From Hippopus hippopus (Eukaryota > Mollusca > Bivalvia > Cardiida > Cardiidae), in NCBI GenBank assembly GCA_946811185.2, contig OX328099.1:67832714-67896713 (forward strand): a stretch of 64,000 nt of DNA, in the 5' to 3' direction. Of this stretch, positions 32,908 through 43,276 are shown piece after piece (positions within the stretch are counted from its first letter, which is position 1; each line of letters opens with the position of its first letter). Position numbers and translations under genes: made by a program. Below the pieces are notes generated by a model. That model was not told the DNA's origin. It was given only the letters and a program-made list of their open reading frames with translations, and ran no database searches.

Positions 32908-33835
32908 GGTCACTGTGACTTTGACCTTTAACGGATTAACCTTAAAATCGATAGGGATCATTTACACTCCAAGATGAATATCTGTACAGAATGTAAAGGG
33001 CCTAGGTCAATTCTGTGTGTAGTTATCATCTGGACAAGGTTGGGTCTATATATCATTAAGTTGAAGGCCACTGTGACCTTGACCTTTGATGGATTAATCT
33101 CAAAATCGATAGGGATCATTTACACTCCAAGATGAATATCTGTACTGAATTTGAAGAACCTATGTCAATTTTGTGTCTAGTTATCATCTGGACAAGGTTT
33201 GGTCTATATATCATTAAGTTGAAGGCCACTGTGACCTTGACCTTTGATGGATTAATCTCAAAATAGATAGGGATCATCTGCACTCCAAGACAAATGTCTC
33301 TGCCAAATTTGACAAACCTAGGTCAACTCTGTGTCTAGTTATCATCTGCACAAGGTTTGGTCTATGTATCAACATGTTGACGGTCACTGTGACCTTGACC
33401 TTTGACTGATTGACGTCAAAATCAATAAGGATCATCTACACTCCGAGACGCATGTCTGTGCCAAATTTGATGAACCTAGGTCAATTCTGTGTCTAGTTAT
33501 CATCCGGACAAGGTTTGGTCTATATATCAACATGTTGACGGTCACTGTGACCTTGACCTTTGACCAATTGACCTCAAAATCAATAGAGATCATCTACACT
33601 CCAAGACGCATGTCTGTGCCAAATTTGACGAACCTAGGTCAATTCTATGTCTAGTTATCATCCGGACAAGGTTTGGTCTATATATCAACATGTTGACGGT
33701 CACTGTGACCTTCACCTTTGACCGATTGACCTCAAAATCAATAGAGATCATCTACACTCCGAGACACATGTCTGTGCCAAATTTGACGAACCTAGGTCAA
33801 TTCTGTGTCTAGTTATCATCCGGACAAGGTAAGGT
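32908..33835 (+). repeat. 158-bp satellite, six units
   Basis: CACTGTGACTTTGACC or CACTGTGACCTTGACC starts at 32911, 33069, 33227, 33385, 33543 and 33701, always 158 bp apart. Units also share CATCTACACTCC, CCTAGGTCAA and GTTATCATCCGGACAAGG. Units one, four, five and six carry GGTCACTGTGAC; four, five and six carry the full palindrome GGTCACTGTGACC. The array ends in CCGACCGACCGACGGACC and GGGGGCATAATAATATGC, a tail I associate with bivalve repeats. Confidence 0.95.
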
Positions 33836-33990
33836 CTACCGACCGACCGACGGACCGACCGACATTAGCAAAGCAATATACCCGCACTTCGTTGAATGGG
33901 GGCATAATAATATGCAAAGTGTGAGAAATGTGGGTAAATGCGGGTAAATTACGTCATATTTCCCTCTGGTTGAATGGCATGCCCTGTTTT

Positions 33991-34935
33991 CTTAAGGCCT
34001 GTTTACACATTCACGATTTTTGGCTACGGTGCCGCTACGATTCGCCACGATTTGTAAAATCGTCGTGTACCGTGGTGATTCGTAGTAGAACCGTGGTGAA
34101 TCGTGGTGAATCTTGATGAATCGTGATGATTCGGGAAACTCCACGGTAGCGCTACTGAAGTTTTAAACTGTTTAAAACATTCGTGGCGAATCGTAGTGGT
34201 TATTGGGCGTGGCCTAATTCGTAGCGCAACCGTAGCGGAATCGTGCTTATTCGTACTGACACCGTAGCTATATTCGCGGCTATTCGTGAGAGATTGTAGC
34301 CAGTCGTGGAATCTTTGACACCACGAATTCTCACGATTCACCACGAATTGTGTACGGTTGTCCTACGAATCATCCACGGTTTCGCTACGGAGCTCCACGA
34401 TTGGCCACGACCAAGGCCGGTAGGCAAGACTGAGCCTCGCCGGCGGGTCAGGACTAACCCTTGCCGGTGGGTCAGGTGACTATTTTCCCTTGGCCGCAGT
34501 TGCCTTCTTTCTTGGTGGCATGTCTGACCTCGTCAACAGTTGAGGAGATAATGATTTTCTGATGTCATACTTTGAGAACTTGTCACGTGAAAACCGTTAA
34601 ATCGTGGTCAGTCGTGGGAGCTCGTGTCGCTACCGCCGTGAATCGTACTAGTACCGTATCGAACCGTACAAGCACCGTGAGCATTCGTTGTGCCACCGTG
34701 GTCAATCCTCATTGACCGTAGTGTTGCCGTCATGAATCGTCATTGATTCATAGCGATACCTTACAGACACCGTACTAATATCGTGGACATTCTTACTGGA
34801 ATCGTAGTGACACTGAATATTTCTACTTTTCGCCACGATTCATCCCGATCCATCCCTATTTTTCTGACCATGAGAAATCTGGGTGAATCGTGGTGAATCG
34901 TAGAGAAAATCGTGAATGTGTAAACGGGTCTTTAG
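33991..34935. mobile_element. TIR element of about 0.95 kb built from short repeats
   Basis: TGTTTACACATTCACGATTT at the left is mirrored by AAATCGTGAATGTGTAAAC at the right. The inside is packed with variants of GGTGAATCGTAG, ACCGTAGC and CCACGATTC on both strands. A non-repetitive segment at about 34408-34560 interrupts this pattern. Superfamily unknown. Confidence 0.85.
34480..34521 (-). pseudogene. Possible captured gene start inside the TIR element
   Basis: An ATG at 34521 reads MPPRKKATAAKGK and then a TAG stop (34480-34482). The lysine- and alanine-rich start resembles nuclear-protein N termini. The surrounding 150 bp lacks the short repeats of the element, which suggests captured host DNA. 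The source gene is unknown. Confidence 0.3.
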
Positions 34936-34972
34936 ATAACTAGTGTGCGGGAACTACTGTTTCCGCTTTCAT

Positions 34973-35202
34973 TTAACCCTTTACCAGAGGACAAAATTTT
35001 AGCCCTATCCAAATTGAAAGCATTTGCAGACGATAATTTCAGTGTGGCTCAAATGGTGCAAATGTTTATTGATTGGGTAGAAAACATTGTGGGAAAAGGA
35101 AAAAAATGCTCGTTACCAGCATTTTCTCCTTTTCCCACAATGTTTTCAAAAGGCTTCTTTCCAAGGGTCGTCAAATGTCGTCACTGTGTGGTAAAGGGTT
35201 AA
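34973..35202 (+). mobile_element. MITE-A copy, full length
   Basis: TTAA at both ends. Long arm with CAGACGATAATTTCAGTGTGG. Left hairpin arm GGAAAAAAATGCTCG is unmatched at two sites. Confidence 0.9.
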
Positions 35203-35641
35203 AGAGTTAGAAAATATGAAATTTCCCTGATTGTAACCATGAAATATCAAACCATAATCTACCATTATTTTTCAATAAACTAACAAAAAGCATGAAATAG
35301 AATAATAAAAAAATAACAACTTTACCGTCCCATATTTCTGCTGTTGTGTTTTGCAAGAGCTGGAAACTCTTGTTCGTGTCAAACTCTTGAAAAAAGCAAT
35401 TTCTGAAGTATCGAATAATTAAGAGTATTGTTTTTCATAGTGTTCCATTCATTCCCTGAGGAATTCATAGTGTCATTGTATAAAAGATAAGGTTAGGTCA
35501 ATATATTTCATGACATCTGAATGCAGAAATGCAAAATAATAGATCAATAAGCAATTCAATACGACACAACTGGCACTGAACAAACTTTGTCATTGTGTCC
35601 GATTATACAGGGGCTAACGGGTCAGGATATCTTTTCTTTTA
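35203..35641. other. Intergenic stretch, nothing recognised
   Basis: AT-rich; no exon or repeat recognised. Confidence 0.4.
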
Positions 35642-35864
35642 TTAACTCTTTACCAAACAACAAAATTTTAGTCTGGTCCAAATTGAAAGCATTTGCAGAC
35701 GACAAATATAACTCAAAAACTGAAATTTGTTTCCGGCAGGGTAGAAAACATTGTGGGAAAAGGAGAAAATGCTGGTAACCAGCATTTTCTCCTTTTCCCA
35801 CAATGTTTCAAAAGGCTTCTATCGCAGAGTTGTAAAAACCAGGGATTGTTTGGTAAAGGGTTAA
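35642..35864 (+). mobile_element. MITE-A copy, full length, perfect hairpin
   Basis: The hairpin from CATTGTGGGAAAAGGAG to the matching right arm has no mismatch. Right TTAA 35861-35864 is shared with the next copy. Confidence 0.93.
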
Positions 35865-36437
35865 CTCTTTACCAAACAACAAAATTGTAGAACTGCTCAG
35901 CTTGTAAGTATCCAGAGATGAGAAACTAAATTTTTGAAAGGGTAGAAAGCACTCGTCACAACTCGGCCGATTCCGTACCTACATCTAACCTCATCCGTAT
36001 AATGGTCGTTTCCATTTGAACTGTGAATCACGTGATCTTATATACATGGCGCGCCACTGTCAGTCGTTTAGCAACCACATAAACAACCTCGATGAAGTTA
36101 TTCACATCTGTTTATCTGTCGGTGAAAACTTAAATTGGAATTGATAAATAATGAATGTACGAACTGTTTGCCAACTCAACTGAAACATAGAAAGATTTCG
36201 ATAGAAAACTGAAACTCAAGTTTTCTTTTTTAAGAGGAGCCTTACAATTTTCAGAACGGTAAACCGGCGTATTTCCGGATATGTATCGATCTGATGCATA
36301 TTAATCCACCAGATACAGCTGAGGGATATGATGGCTCCCATCACCCAAGGTATGCCGAATGGGTAGAAAGCTGTTAACAATCATTTTCTCCTTATTCAAC
36401 AATATTTTTTGTAAATCTTTCTCTTGAGGGTTGTTAA
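35861..36437 (+). mobile_element. MITE-A copy split by a 410-bp insertion
   Basis: The left part ends GGGTAGAAAGC (35940-35950). The right part restarts with the same 11 bases at 36361-36371, then AATCATTTTCTCC and GAGGGTTGTTAA. TTAA at both outer ends is shared with neighbours, making a run of three abutting copies. Confidence 0.85.
35951..36360. mobile_element. 410-bp CpG-rich insertion with 11-bp duplication
   Basis: Flanked by GGGTAGAAAGC on both sides. It starts ACTCGTCACAACTCGG and ends AAGGTATGCCGAAT, without obvious inverted termini or a poly(A) tail. Inside are TATATACATGGCGCGCC and CACTGTCAGTCGTTTAG, a TATA-like box with an initiator-like TCAGT about 20 bp on, and CACGTGATC. Identity unknown; a retrocopy of a gene's 5' end or an unrecognised non-autonomous element are possible. 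Confidence 0.75.
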
Positions 36438-36660
36438 CTCTTTACCACACAATCCCGACTTTTAATGACCCTAAGGAAGAAGCCTTTTGAAAACATGGTG
36501 AGAAAAGGAGAAAATGCTGGAAAGCAGCATTTTCTCCTTTTCCCATAATGTGTTCAGCTTTATCAAGGAAAAATGGTGTCATGTTGCCACCTTTAATTTG
36601 ACGTCTGCAATTGCTTTAAATTTGGGCAAGTCTAAATTTTGTCGTTTGGTAAAGAATTAA
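36434..36660 (-). mobile_element. MITE-A copy, full length
   Basis: Third of the abutting run. The apex GCTGGAAAGCAGC is changed in the loop only. Confidence 0.9.
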
Positions 36661-36714
36661 AACAGTCAGAATTGTATGTTACAGGATGGACAACTTATTC
36701 AAATAGCAGCAGAC

Positions 36715-36795
36715 AACTTGAAAACATTATGGTAAAAGGAGAATTTGCTGATAAGGAGCAAATTCTTCCTTTTGTTACAATCTTTTCATGTGTAT
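36715..36795 (-). mobile_element. MITE-A hairpin with variant apex
   Basis: GGAGAATTTGCT pairs with AGCAAATTCTTCC. This is the same direction of change in both arms relative to GGAGAAAATGCT. Confidence 0.6.
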
Positions 36796-36809
36796 ATTAG
36801 CATTAAACC

Positions 36810-37041
36810 TTAACCCTTACCAAACATTCCTGAGTTTTAACGACCCTGAGACAACAGCCTTCTTAAAACATTGTGGGAAAAGGAGAAAATGGAAAATGGT
36901 AAACAGCATTTTCTCCTTTTCCCGCAATGTTTTCTTACCTTTCAAGAAACAAAATCTACATTTAAGCCATATTTAATTTGTCGTCTGCAAATCCTTTCAG
37001 TTTGAATAAGTTTTAAATTTTGTTGTTTAGTAAAGAGTTAA
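36810..37041 (-). mobile_element. MITE-A copy with apex insertion
   Basis: GAGAAAATGGAAAATGGTAA holds a small duplication at the apex. TTAA at both ends. Confidence 0.88.
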
Positions 37042-37188
37042 TTCATTTTGATATTCAATATTTTAGTTATATTTCCAAATCTGCTGTATCTTTTTTACAA
37101 AAGGTAGGATAGGGAGGAGACTTCAATATTGATTGACATTTTTGTGTTGTCTCATTTTGTTATCAATCATCAGTGCAAAACTACCATG

Positions 37189-37420
37189 TTATCCTTTACC
37201 AGGCAACAAAACTTGGATAGTGCAAATCGAAAGCATTTTTTTTTTTTATGACAAATTTTTCAGGGATCAAATAATGGGTTTTGTCTGTATAAAGCCTCTG
37301 AAGAAAACATTGTGTGAAAGGAAGAAAATGCTGGTAACCAGCTATTTGCTCCTTTACCAACAGTTTTTTTTTCTTTTTCATTGTAGTAAAAATAGTGGGT
37401 CGTATTTTTAGATTGTTTAA
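37189..37420 (+). mobile_element. MITE-A, diverged
   Basis: ATCCTTTACCAGGCAACAAA at the left. A T-run replaces part of the long arm, and the hairpin is eroded on the right. Confidence 0.65.
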
Positions 37421-37457
37421 TCAATCTATTTCCTTGCAAGCTGCTGTTAGACTCTTT

Positions 37458-37658
37458 ATCCTTTCCCAAACAACAGATTTTAAACCCGTAACCAAAACAT
37501 TGACAATGAATTCAAATTGGAGCAAATGAGTTTAAGCTCTCTGAAATGCTAGAAAACATTGAGGAAAAAATGAGAAAATTCTAGCTACCATAATTTTCTC
37601 CTTTTCCACAAAGTTTTTAAAGACTTTAAAAACTCAAGATTGTTTGGTAAAGGGTTAA
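37458..37658 (+). mobile_element. MITE-A, diverged
   Basis: Ends at TTAA 37655-37658. Apex AAATTCTAGCTACCATAATTT. Confidence 0.7.
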
Positions 37659-37751
37659 ATGAATAGAACCAACCATTGCAAAGGGGTCTTTCTTTAGGAA
37701 TGGAAGAGAAGCAATAGCATTTTACAAGAAATTGCTTCTTTTTACCACAGA

Positions 37752-37975
37752 ATTAGCTCACCTGAGCACAAAGTGCTCAAGGTGAGTTTTTGAAATCATG
37801 CTGTGAAGGCCAGGCGTCAACCAGCATCAACATTTACCTTGTGTGCACTCTACAGGCCACATTTTCAGTCGGATACTTGTAAAAATTGGTATGATTGTTT
37901 GTTAATCTGTTCAACTTTATTACTCCTAGACGACTTTTACTCAGGTGAGCACTTTTGGGCCTATGACCGTCTTGT
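37752..37975. mobile_element. MITE with TTAGCTCACCTGAGC terminus
   Basis: Starts TTAGCTCACCTGAGCACAAA with CAAGGTGAGTTTTTG close by, and a matching CTCAGGTGAGCACTTTTGG at the right. I know of comparable elements in other bivalve DNA. Confidence 0.6.
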
Positions 37976-38089
37976 TCAAAAGATGCCCAAGTGCAGGAGC
38001 AAAACAATATTCATATTTGTTTTGTAATGGGTTTTACATTATGTCTGTTTTCTTTTTCCTTGTTTAGAATATATTCACTTTTGTTTTAA

Positions 38090-38300
38090 GTCTTGACCAA
38101 AGTATCCCAAAGTTTTCATGATCTTGGGAAAGAAAGCTTTAAAAATATTGTGGGAAAAGGAGAAAATGCTGGCTGCATTTTCTCCTTTTCCCACAATATT
38201 TTTCAACCCTTTTATAGTAATTCACATCACTTGAATTTGTCTTCTGTGAGTACTTTCAATTTTGACAAGTCTGAAATAATGTTGTTTGGTACAGAATTAA
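38090..38300 (-). mobile_element. MITE-A copy with matched stem change
   Basis: AATATTGTGGG and CCCACAATATT replace AACATTG/CAATGTT in both arms; the apex is shortened to GCTGGCTGC. Shares right TTAA with the next copy. Confidence 0.85.
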
Positions 38301-38522
38301 CCCTTTATCACACAATCCAGACTTTTAACAACCCTATAGAAAAAAACCTTTTGAAAACATTGTGGGAAAAGGAGAAAATGCTGGTAACCAGCATTTTCTC
38401 CTTTTCCCACAATGTTTTCTACCCTCTTAAAATCGAATTATATTTTTTTAGTGACATTTATTTTGTCGTCTGCAAACGCTTTCAGTTCAGAGTCTAAAAT
38501 TTTGTTGTTTGGTAAAGAATAA
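38297..38522 (-). mobile_element. MITE-A copy, perfect hairpin
   Basis: Abuts the previous copy at one TTAA. The right end has decayed to AATAAAG. Confidence 0.9.
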
Positions 38523-38599
38523 AGGGGAGAATTTTTCCTATCTAATTTAATACAGAATTTCATGAAACTATTACAAAGAAATGTCCAACAATACACTGA

Positions 38600-38905
38600 T
38601 TGAATTTGCATTTAGTTAATCGTCGCCACCAGTTGCCAATATTGGCAACGCCCCCTGAAGACTGTTAATTATGTTACTTGGGATAGTGCAAGATACAGGA
38701 CGAAACCCATCCTAAGTTAAGCCTGGCTCTTTAAATTGCTCGGTATATAGCACCATCACACAGGACCTTGGTTTAACAACTCATCCAAAAGACTGTTAGT
38801 AAATTTAGATGGCCAGCCGTTGGACTCGAACTCAGTCATCCTCAAGTAACTCAAGACTTGATGTTTACAAGTCCTACGCTCTACCATCTGAGCTATAGGG
38901 ACTGG
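38600..38905 (-). mobile_element. Second SINE type with tRNA-like head
   Basis: On the minus strand, TATAGCTCAGATGGTAGAGC (A-box) and GAGTTCGAGTCC (B-box) are well kept but the acceptor stem does not close, so it is not a tRNA gene. The body contains AACTCATCCAAAAGACTG and GACGAAACCCATCC. Confidence 0.65.
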
Positions 38906-39124
38906 TCACAACAATAAAAACCTAAGAAATCAGGTTATAACTGACAGATATACATGACAAATAGGGACTGGCTCTACTTGTTCCTAATTTCTGATTGATA
39001 TTTTTGACATAGTTTGATCTCCACGTCTTCATTTGCGCAGACCAGGATTAGTGTTTGATTGTATCTCATTTTGTTAGTGGGTCATTCCTTATGTACAGGA
39101 ATATTCTTATACTCAAAGTCAGAG

Positions 39125-39354
39125 TTAACCCTTTACCACGCAGTCACGAGTTTTAACAACCCAGAAGAAGAGGGCTTTTGAAAACATTTTGGAAAAAAGG
39201 AGAAAATGCTGGTAACCAGCATTTTCTCCTTTTCCCAAAATGTTTTGTTCCCTGTCAAAGGCAAATTTAATTATTTGAGCCATATCTGATTTGTCATCTA
39301 CAATGCTTTTAATTTGGATATGTCTAAAATTTTGTTCTGTGGTAAAAGGTTTAA
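39125..39354 (-). mobile_element. MITE-A copy, full length
   Basis: TTAA ends intact. The right stem end CCCAAAATGTT and left ACATTTTGG are altered in both arms relative to ACATTGTGG. Confidence 0.9.
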
Positions 39355-39366
39355 GTAATAGCACTT

Positions 39367-39567
39367 TTAACCCATTACAACACAATTCCAAGTTTATAAA
39401 ATTATGACCCTGGAGAAAGAAGATTATGAAAACAGTCAGATATTGAGAAAATGCCAGTAACCCTTTCTAAAATGAATTATATCATTTGATCTACACTCTG
39501 TCTGTTGCCTACAAATGGTTATTATAGTTTAGGCAAGTGTACAACTTTGTAGTCTGGGAAAGGATTA
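39367..39567 (-). mobile_element. MITE-A, hairpin lost
   Basis: Short arm and long arm are recognisable; the centre is only GAGAAAATGCCAGTAACCC. Confidence 0.7.
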
Positions 39568-39597
39568 CAGCAATTTAAGAAGGATAAGAAGACAGAA

Positions 39598-39883
39598 ACA
39601 TGAGCACCACATGCCAGTGCCAATGCTTGGCTGCAGTTGCTTTTCAGTGAAAATTCTTAGTCCAAAAAGGGGCATAACTGTGTAAAAAATGTTTTGATGG
39701 TTACCTGCCCTTGTTGTATGGGTTTCCCGTTTGATAGTTAACAACTAGTCCAATTTTGAAGTAAATATCTTCAGTAATAATAGAGATATGACAAATTTAG
39801 AAGTTCTTGCACAGCAACAAGACAGACGTTGACAGGGCTACTGCAATATCTCTACGTTTTCGTTGAAAACAGCCAAGCTAAAA
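39598..39883 (+). repeat. Family D repeat, full length
   Basis: GAGCACCACATGCCAGTGCC to AACAGCCAAGCTAAAATAAC; middle has TTGTTGTATGGGTTTCCCG and AGTAAATATCTTCAGTAAT. Confidence 0.82.
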
Positions 39884-39892
39884 TAACAATTT

Positions 39893-40027
39893 TTTTTCTC
39901 TCCTTTTCTCATAAGGTTCCATACTCTTCAAAGACAAAACTTGCAATTTCAGCTGCATTTGATTTGTCACTTGCAAATGCTTTCAACTACAATCCGTCTA
40001 AAGTTTTGTTGTCTTGTAAAGGGTTAA
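39893..40027 (-). mobile_element. MITE-A right half
   Basis: Starts in the right hairpin arm (CTCCTTTTCTCATAAGG) at the end of family D and runs to TTAA 40024-40027. Confidence 0.7.
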
Positions 40028-40126
40028 GCTTGTACCAACACAAATCTTTCACATGCAGTAGCACTGAACATCCAAAGTAAAATCTAAGATGCAATCTATC
40101 CTTTTTTTTAATAAATCATGCTATTA

Positions 40127-40340
40127 TTAATCCTTATCCTGCTAAATAACTTCAAATGAAACTTTCAAGCCCACGGTAAACGCCCAAATTTTGCGACTTC
40201 AAAGGTATTTTTGCGGGAAAAATACCTCCTTATCGGACAGTGTAGATCCAAGATCAGACTGCAAGTTCTGTGCAGTCTGATCTTGGATCTATACTGTCTG
40301 CAAAGGGTCAGTAAGTTGGGCTTAGCAGCCTAAGGGTTAA
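40127..40340 (+). mobile_element. MITE-B copy, full length, best termini
   Basis: TTAATCCTTATCCTGCTAAA at the left and GCAGCCTAAGGGTTAA at the right show the inverted termini. The hairpin GATCCAAGATCAGACTGCA with TGCAGTCTGATCTTGGATC is perfect: the changed TTGG/CCAA base occurs in both arms. Confidence 0.92.
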
Positions 40341-40597
40341 TTTATAGCTTGACTTGCTTGTTTCAGATATTCGCTGATATTTTGTATGGGTTTTTCAAAG
40401 AGAAAATTTCTTTTCATTCAGTGCTTTATTAAATAATCTTCAGCAATGGGTCGAGGGATACACAATATGATATGAATTATTGAGAAAAGAATCAAGTCAG
40501 GATGAATAATTCTTCTTTCATTTCCCAAAATCAGAGGTGATTGAATAATTCACTATCTTTTTTGGTACATCAAGACACTCAAAACTTCTATTAAATG

Positions 40598-40737
40598 TTT
40601 ACGCTTTACTAAACAACTAAAGTTTAGATGTGACCCAAGTTAAAAATGTTTGATGGTAACCACAGCATTTTCTCCTTTTTTTGACGTTTTCTTTTCTTCA
40701 GCATCATGAAAACATGTGATTGTTTGGACAAGGGTTA
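40598..40737 (+). mobile_element. MITE-A with large internal deletion
   Basis: ACGCTTTACTAAACAACTAA, a residual TGGTAACCACAGCATTTTC, and GATTGTTTGGACAAGGGTTA. Confidence 0.6.
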
Positions 40738-40840
40738 GTGAAAACTTGTAAACATGGATGCAGTCTACATTCCAGGTTAATTCTATACTATGCAAATGTC
40801 CTTTTTTCCCTGTTGCAAAAGTGAAAATGATTTGTTTGTG

Positions 40841-41140
40841 TGGTGTTAAATGCCTTTTTCAATATTATTTCAGTTACATTAGGGCGGCCAGTGCACCTGT
40901 CCATGCTTCCCTAGTATGTCTTTTACCAGCACTCCACACAATTTTCTCTCCAAGCCACTGGCTACTTTCCTATGTAACCATCATAGAAAAAATTATCAGC
41001 AGCAAGAGAGGAATATGTCCTGTTGCAATGACTATCATCAATCCATAGAAGGAAAATGGTCGAGCTGGGGAATCAAACCAGTAACCCCCTGGTCTCAAGT
41101 CCTGTATGGTACCTACTGCACTGCCAGTCTCAGCAAAAGT
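40841..41140 (-). mobile_element. SINE-E, near full length
   Basis: On the minus strand, TTGAGACCAGGGGGTTAC and GGTTTGATTCCCCAGC mark the head. The tail end lies at about 40841 (GGTGTTAAATGCC as complement). Confidence 0.78.
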
Positions 41141-42092
41141 GAAAATGAATAAATAATTGTTTCCTGGAAACATGCTTCATCACTTAATCACTTTGTAAAA
41201 TAAACTGAACTCTCTGAGATAGCATCAGCTGATTACACAGATCCATTATGACCTAATGGCACAAATTTCTAATTTATTCAACTGTTACTGACAGATAGTG
41301 TTATTTGTTGTTGCATTAGCAAACAGCATGATAAATGATTAAAGATTACAAAAAAGAGACAGCTTTCTTTGTCTTGGAGCATTGTACTTTTAAAGATGCC
41401 CGTCTACAGCCTGTGAGCAAAAACGCTGTTAAATTTCAAACAATTTAGAATGGTACAGAAATCAGTCCTTTGTGTAAACATGGATAAATTACTGACATAT
41501 ATGGTGTAATTGAAAAAAAGAAACACGGAGATTTGTATTAGAAACCGAACATTGGTCAGAAGAAAACGGGCTGACAATCGAAGCTGTAAACAATGGTGGT
41601 GCGTCACGGAAATTTATCGTTGGTTTCCGCCTAGAGTTGGATACGGTGTAATTTGCATATAGGCCGCGACCTCTGTCTGAAAATCGAGGCTGCAACCTCA
41701 TTAGACGCAGGGCGAATGTCAAATATAGTCATGTGACAGAATGCATGATCATCACACGAATCTACCCGAGTGTATAACGGATATATCGAAAATCTTTGAT
41801 TCAAAAACCGGAAACGACGAGTCTGTTTACATGGAAGGCTGCAACTCAGCGAAATGAATTTTCTATCGACCGTAATCTAAGCAACCTTGCAACCGTCAGG
41901 CGCAAAATTTGGCATGAAGATATATGAATGACTATAGTTTGATAAAATAAAGACAAAATGAGTTAAAACTGGCTGAAAATGAGTATAAGGGCCTCTTTGA
42001 ATAAAAAAAGTGAAAAAAAGAAAACTTTCTTGTATGAGCAATTTCTCCTTGTACTAAATTTTTTTCATGTTTTCTTTTATTAACCATTTTAT
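41141..42092. other. Intergenic stretch with a CpG-dense pocket
   Basis: 41560-41920 is CpG-rich (GCGTCACGG, GGCCGCGACC, CCGGAAACGACGAG, ATCGACCG), unlike neighbouring DNA. A minus frame at 41489-41722 starts there but matches nothing known. A MITE-A-like scrap (GAGCAATTTCTCCTTG) lies at 42030. Confidence 0.4.
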
Positions 42093-42298
42093 GAACTCTT
42101 TACCACATGACAAAATGTAAGACTAGTACAAACTGAAAGCATTTGCAGACCACTGAAAAAATGTGGATCAAATGATGAACTCGGAAAGGGTAAAGGAAAA
42201 TCTGGGAATACAAGAAAATGCTGGTTTTCCCAAAATGTTGTCAAAAGTCTTCTCCTCTATGGATGAAAAAAGTAGGGATTGTGTGGTAAAGGCTTTAA
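42093..42298 (+). mobile_element. MITE-A with shortened hairpin
   Basis: GAATACAAGAAAATGCTGG runs directly to TTTTCCCAAAATG; right end TTAA 42295-42298. Confidence 0.78.
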
Positions 42299-42302
42299 GC
42301 AT

Positions 42303-42530
42303 TAACTCTTTACCAAACGACAAAATTTTAGACTTGTCCAAATTGAAAGCATTTGCAGACGACAAAATAAACATGACCCAAAAATTGAAACTTGACTTTG
42401 GAAGAGTAGAAAACATCGTGGGAAAAGGAGAAAATGCTGGTTACCAGCATATTCTCCTTTTCCCACAATGTTTTCAGAAGGCTTCTTCCTCAGGGTCATA
42501 AAAACCAGGGATTGTTTGGTAAAGGGTTAA
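42303..42530 (+). mobile_element. MITE-A reference copy
   Basis: A clean full-length example. The left terminus is TTAACTCTTTACCAAACGAC and the long arm runs AAAATTTTAGACTTG, CAAATTGAAAGCATTTGC, AGACGACAAAAT. The motif ACGACAAAA thus occurs twice, at the terminus and about 45 bp further in. A hairpin spans 42411-42478 and the short arm AAGGCTTCTTCCTCAGGG ends TTTGGTAAAGGGTTAA. No open frame is conserved between copies; it would depend on a transposase encoded elsewhere. TTAA target and CCC-type ends suggest the piggyBac superfamily (inference). Confidence 0.93.
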
Positions 42531-42614
42531 ACCTTAATTTTTAGGGATAATCCATATTTTACAAAAATGGTAACTACTTTCCTCCATATTGTGTATGGTC
42601 AAATATTAAAAAGT

Positions 42615-42772
42615 TTAACTCTTTTACAAAATGACAAAATTTTAGACTTGACAAGATTAAAAAACCTTTGCGGTCTTCAAATTTTTTGTGCATTTTCTCC
42701 ATTTTCAAAAATCTTTTCAAAAGCCTTTTTTCCAGGATTGTTAAAACGTAGTATTGCGTGGTTAAGGGTTAA
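42615..42772 (+). mobile_element. MITE-A with deleted left hairpin arm
   Basis: The long arm leads directly to GCATTTTCTCCATTTTC; TTAA ends present. Confidence 0.8.
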
Positions 42773-43002
42773 ACACAGTTAAGTTCATTTGTAATTTAAT
42801 ACCTTCAAAAGTTGGATATTACGTGAAATAGGTGCAGTCTAGTCCCAGTTGTGTCATCTCATATCTGTATAACCATGTCCTGACTCGACCACTGGCAAAC
42901 TTTAAGGCTATCTGAAATATTTTGTAAGTCTTGAACTATCACATCATTTTAAAAGGGTATTTCTAAACCTGTTTTTTTTTTCCTGAAATCTTCTGTATAA
43001 CT

Positions 43003-43047
43003 TAACCCTTTACCTCACAATCTCATGTTTTAATGACCATGAAGAAG
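43003..43047 (-). mobile_element. MITE-A short-arm stub
   Basis: TTAACCCTTTACCTCACAAT to GACCATGAAGAAG, then the next copy starts at TTAA. Confidence 0.75.
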
Positions 43048-43276
43048 TTAACTCTTTACCAAACGACAAAATTCTGAACTAGTCCAAATTGAAAGCATTT
43101 GCAGACAACAGAATAAATGTGAATCAAAAGTTGAAATTTGATTTGGAAAGGGTAGAAAACATTGTGGCAAAAGGAGAAAATGCTGGTTACCAGCATTTTC
43201 TCCTTTTCCCACAATGTTTTCTAAAGGCTTCTTTCTCGGGGTCGTCAAAAGTAGGGATTGTGTGGTAATGGGTTAA
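43048..43276 (+). mobile_element. MITE-A copy, full length
   Basis: TTAA ends. One stem mismatch (GGCAAAAGG versus CCTTTTCCC). Confidence 0.92.

Noticed and set aside
32908..33835. Regular 158-bp array considered as a CRISPR-like array
   Set aside because: Whole units are repeated without unique spacers, in eukaryotic DNA; it is a satellite.
38805..38905. Possible tRNA gene with good A and B boxes (minus strand)
   Set aside because: The acceptor and T stems do not pair and a SINE-like body is attached, so it is called a SINE head.
41489..41722. Minus-strand ORF in a CpG-rich pocket
   Set aside because: No recognisable domain, no partner exon, and the composition can be explained by the CpG pocket.
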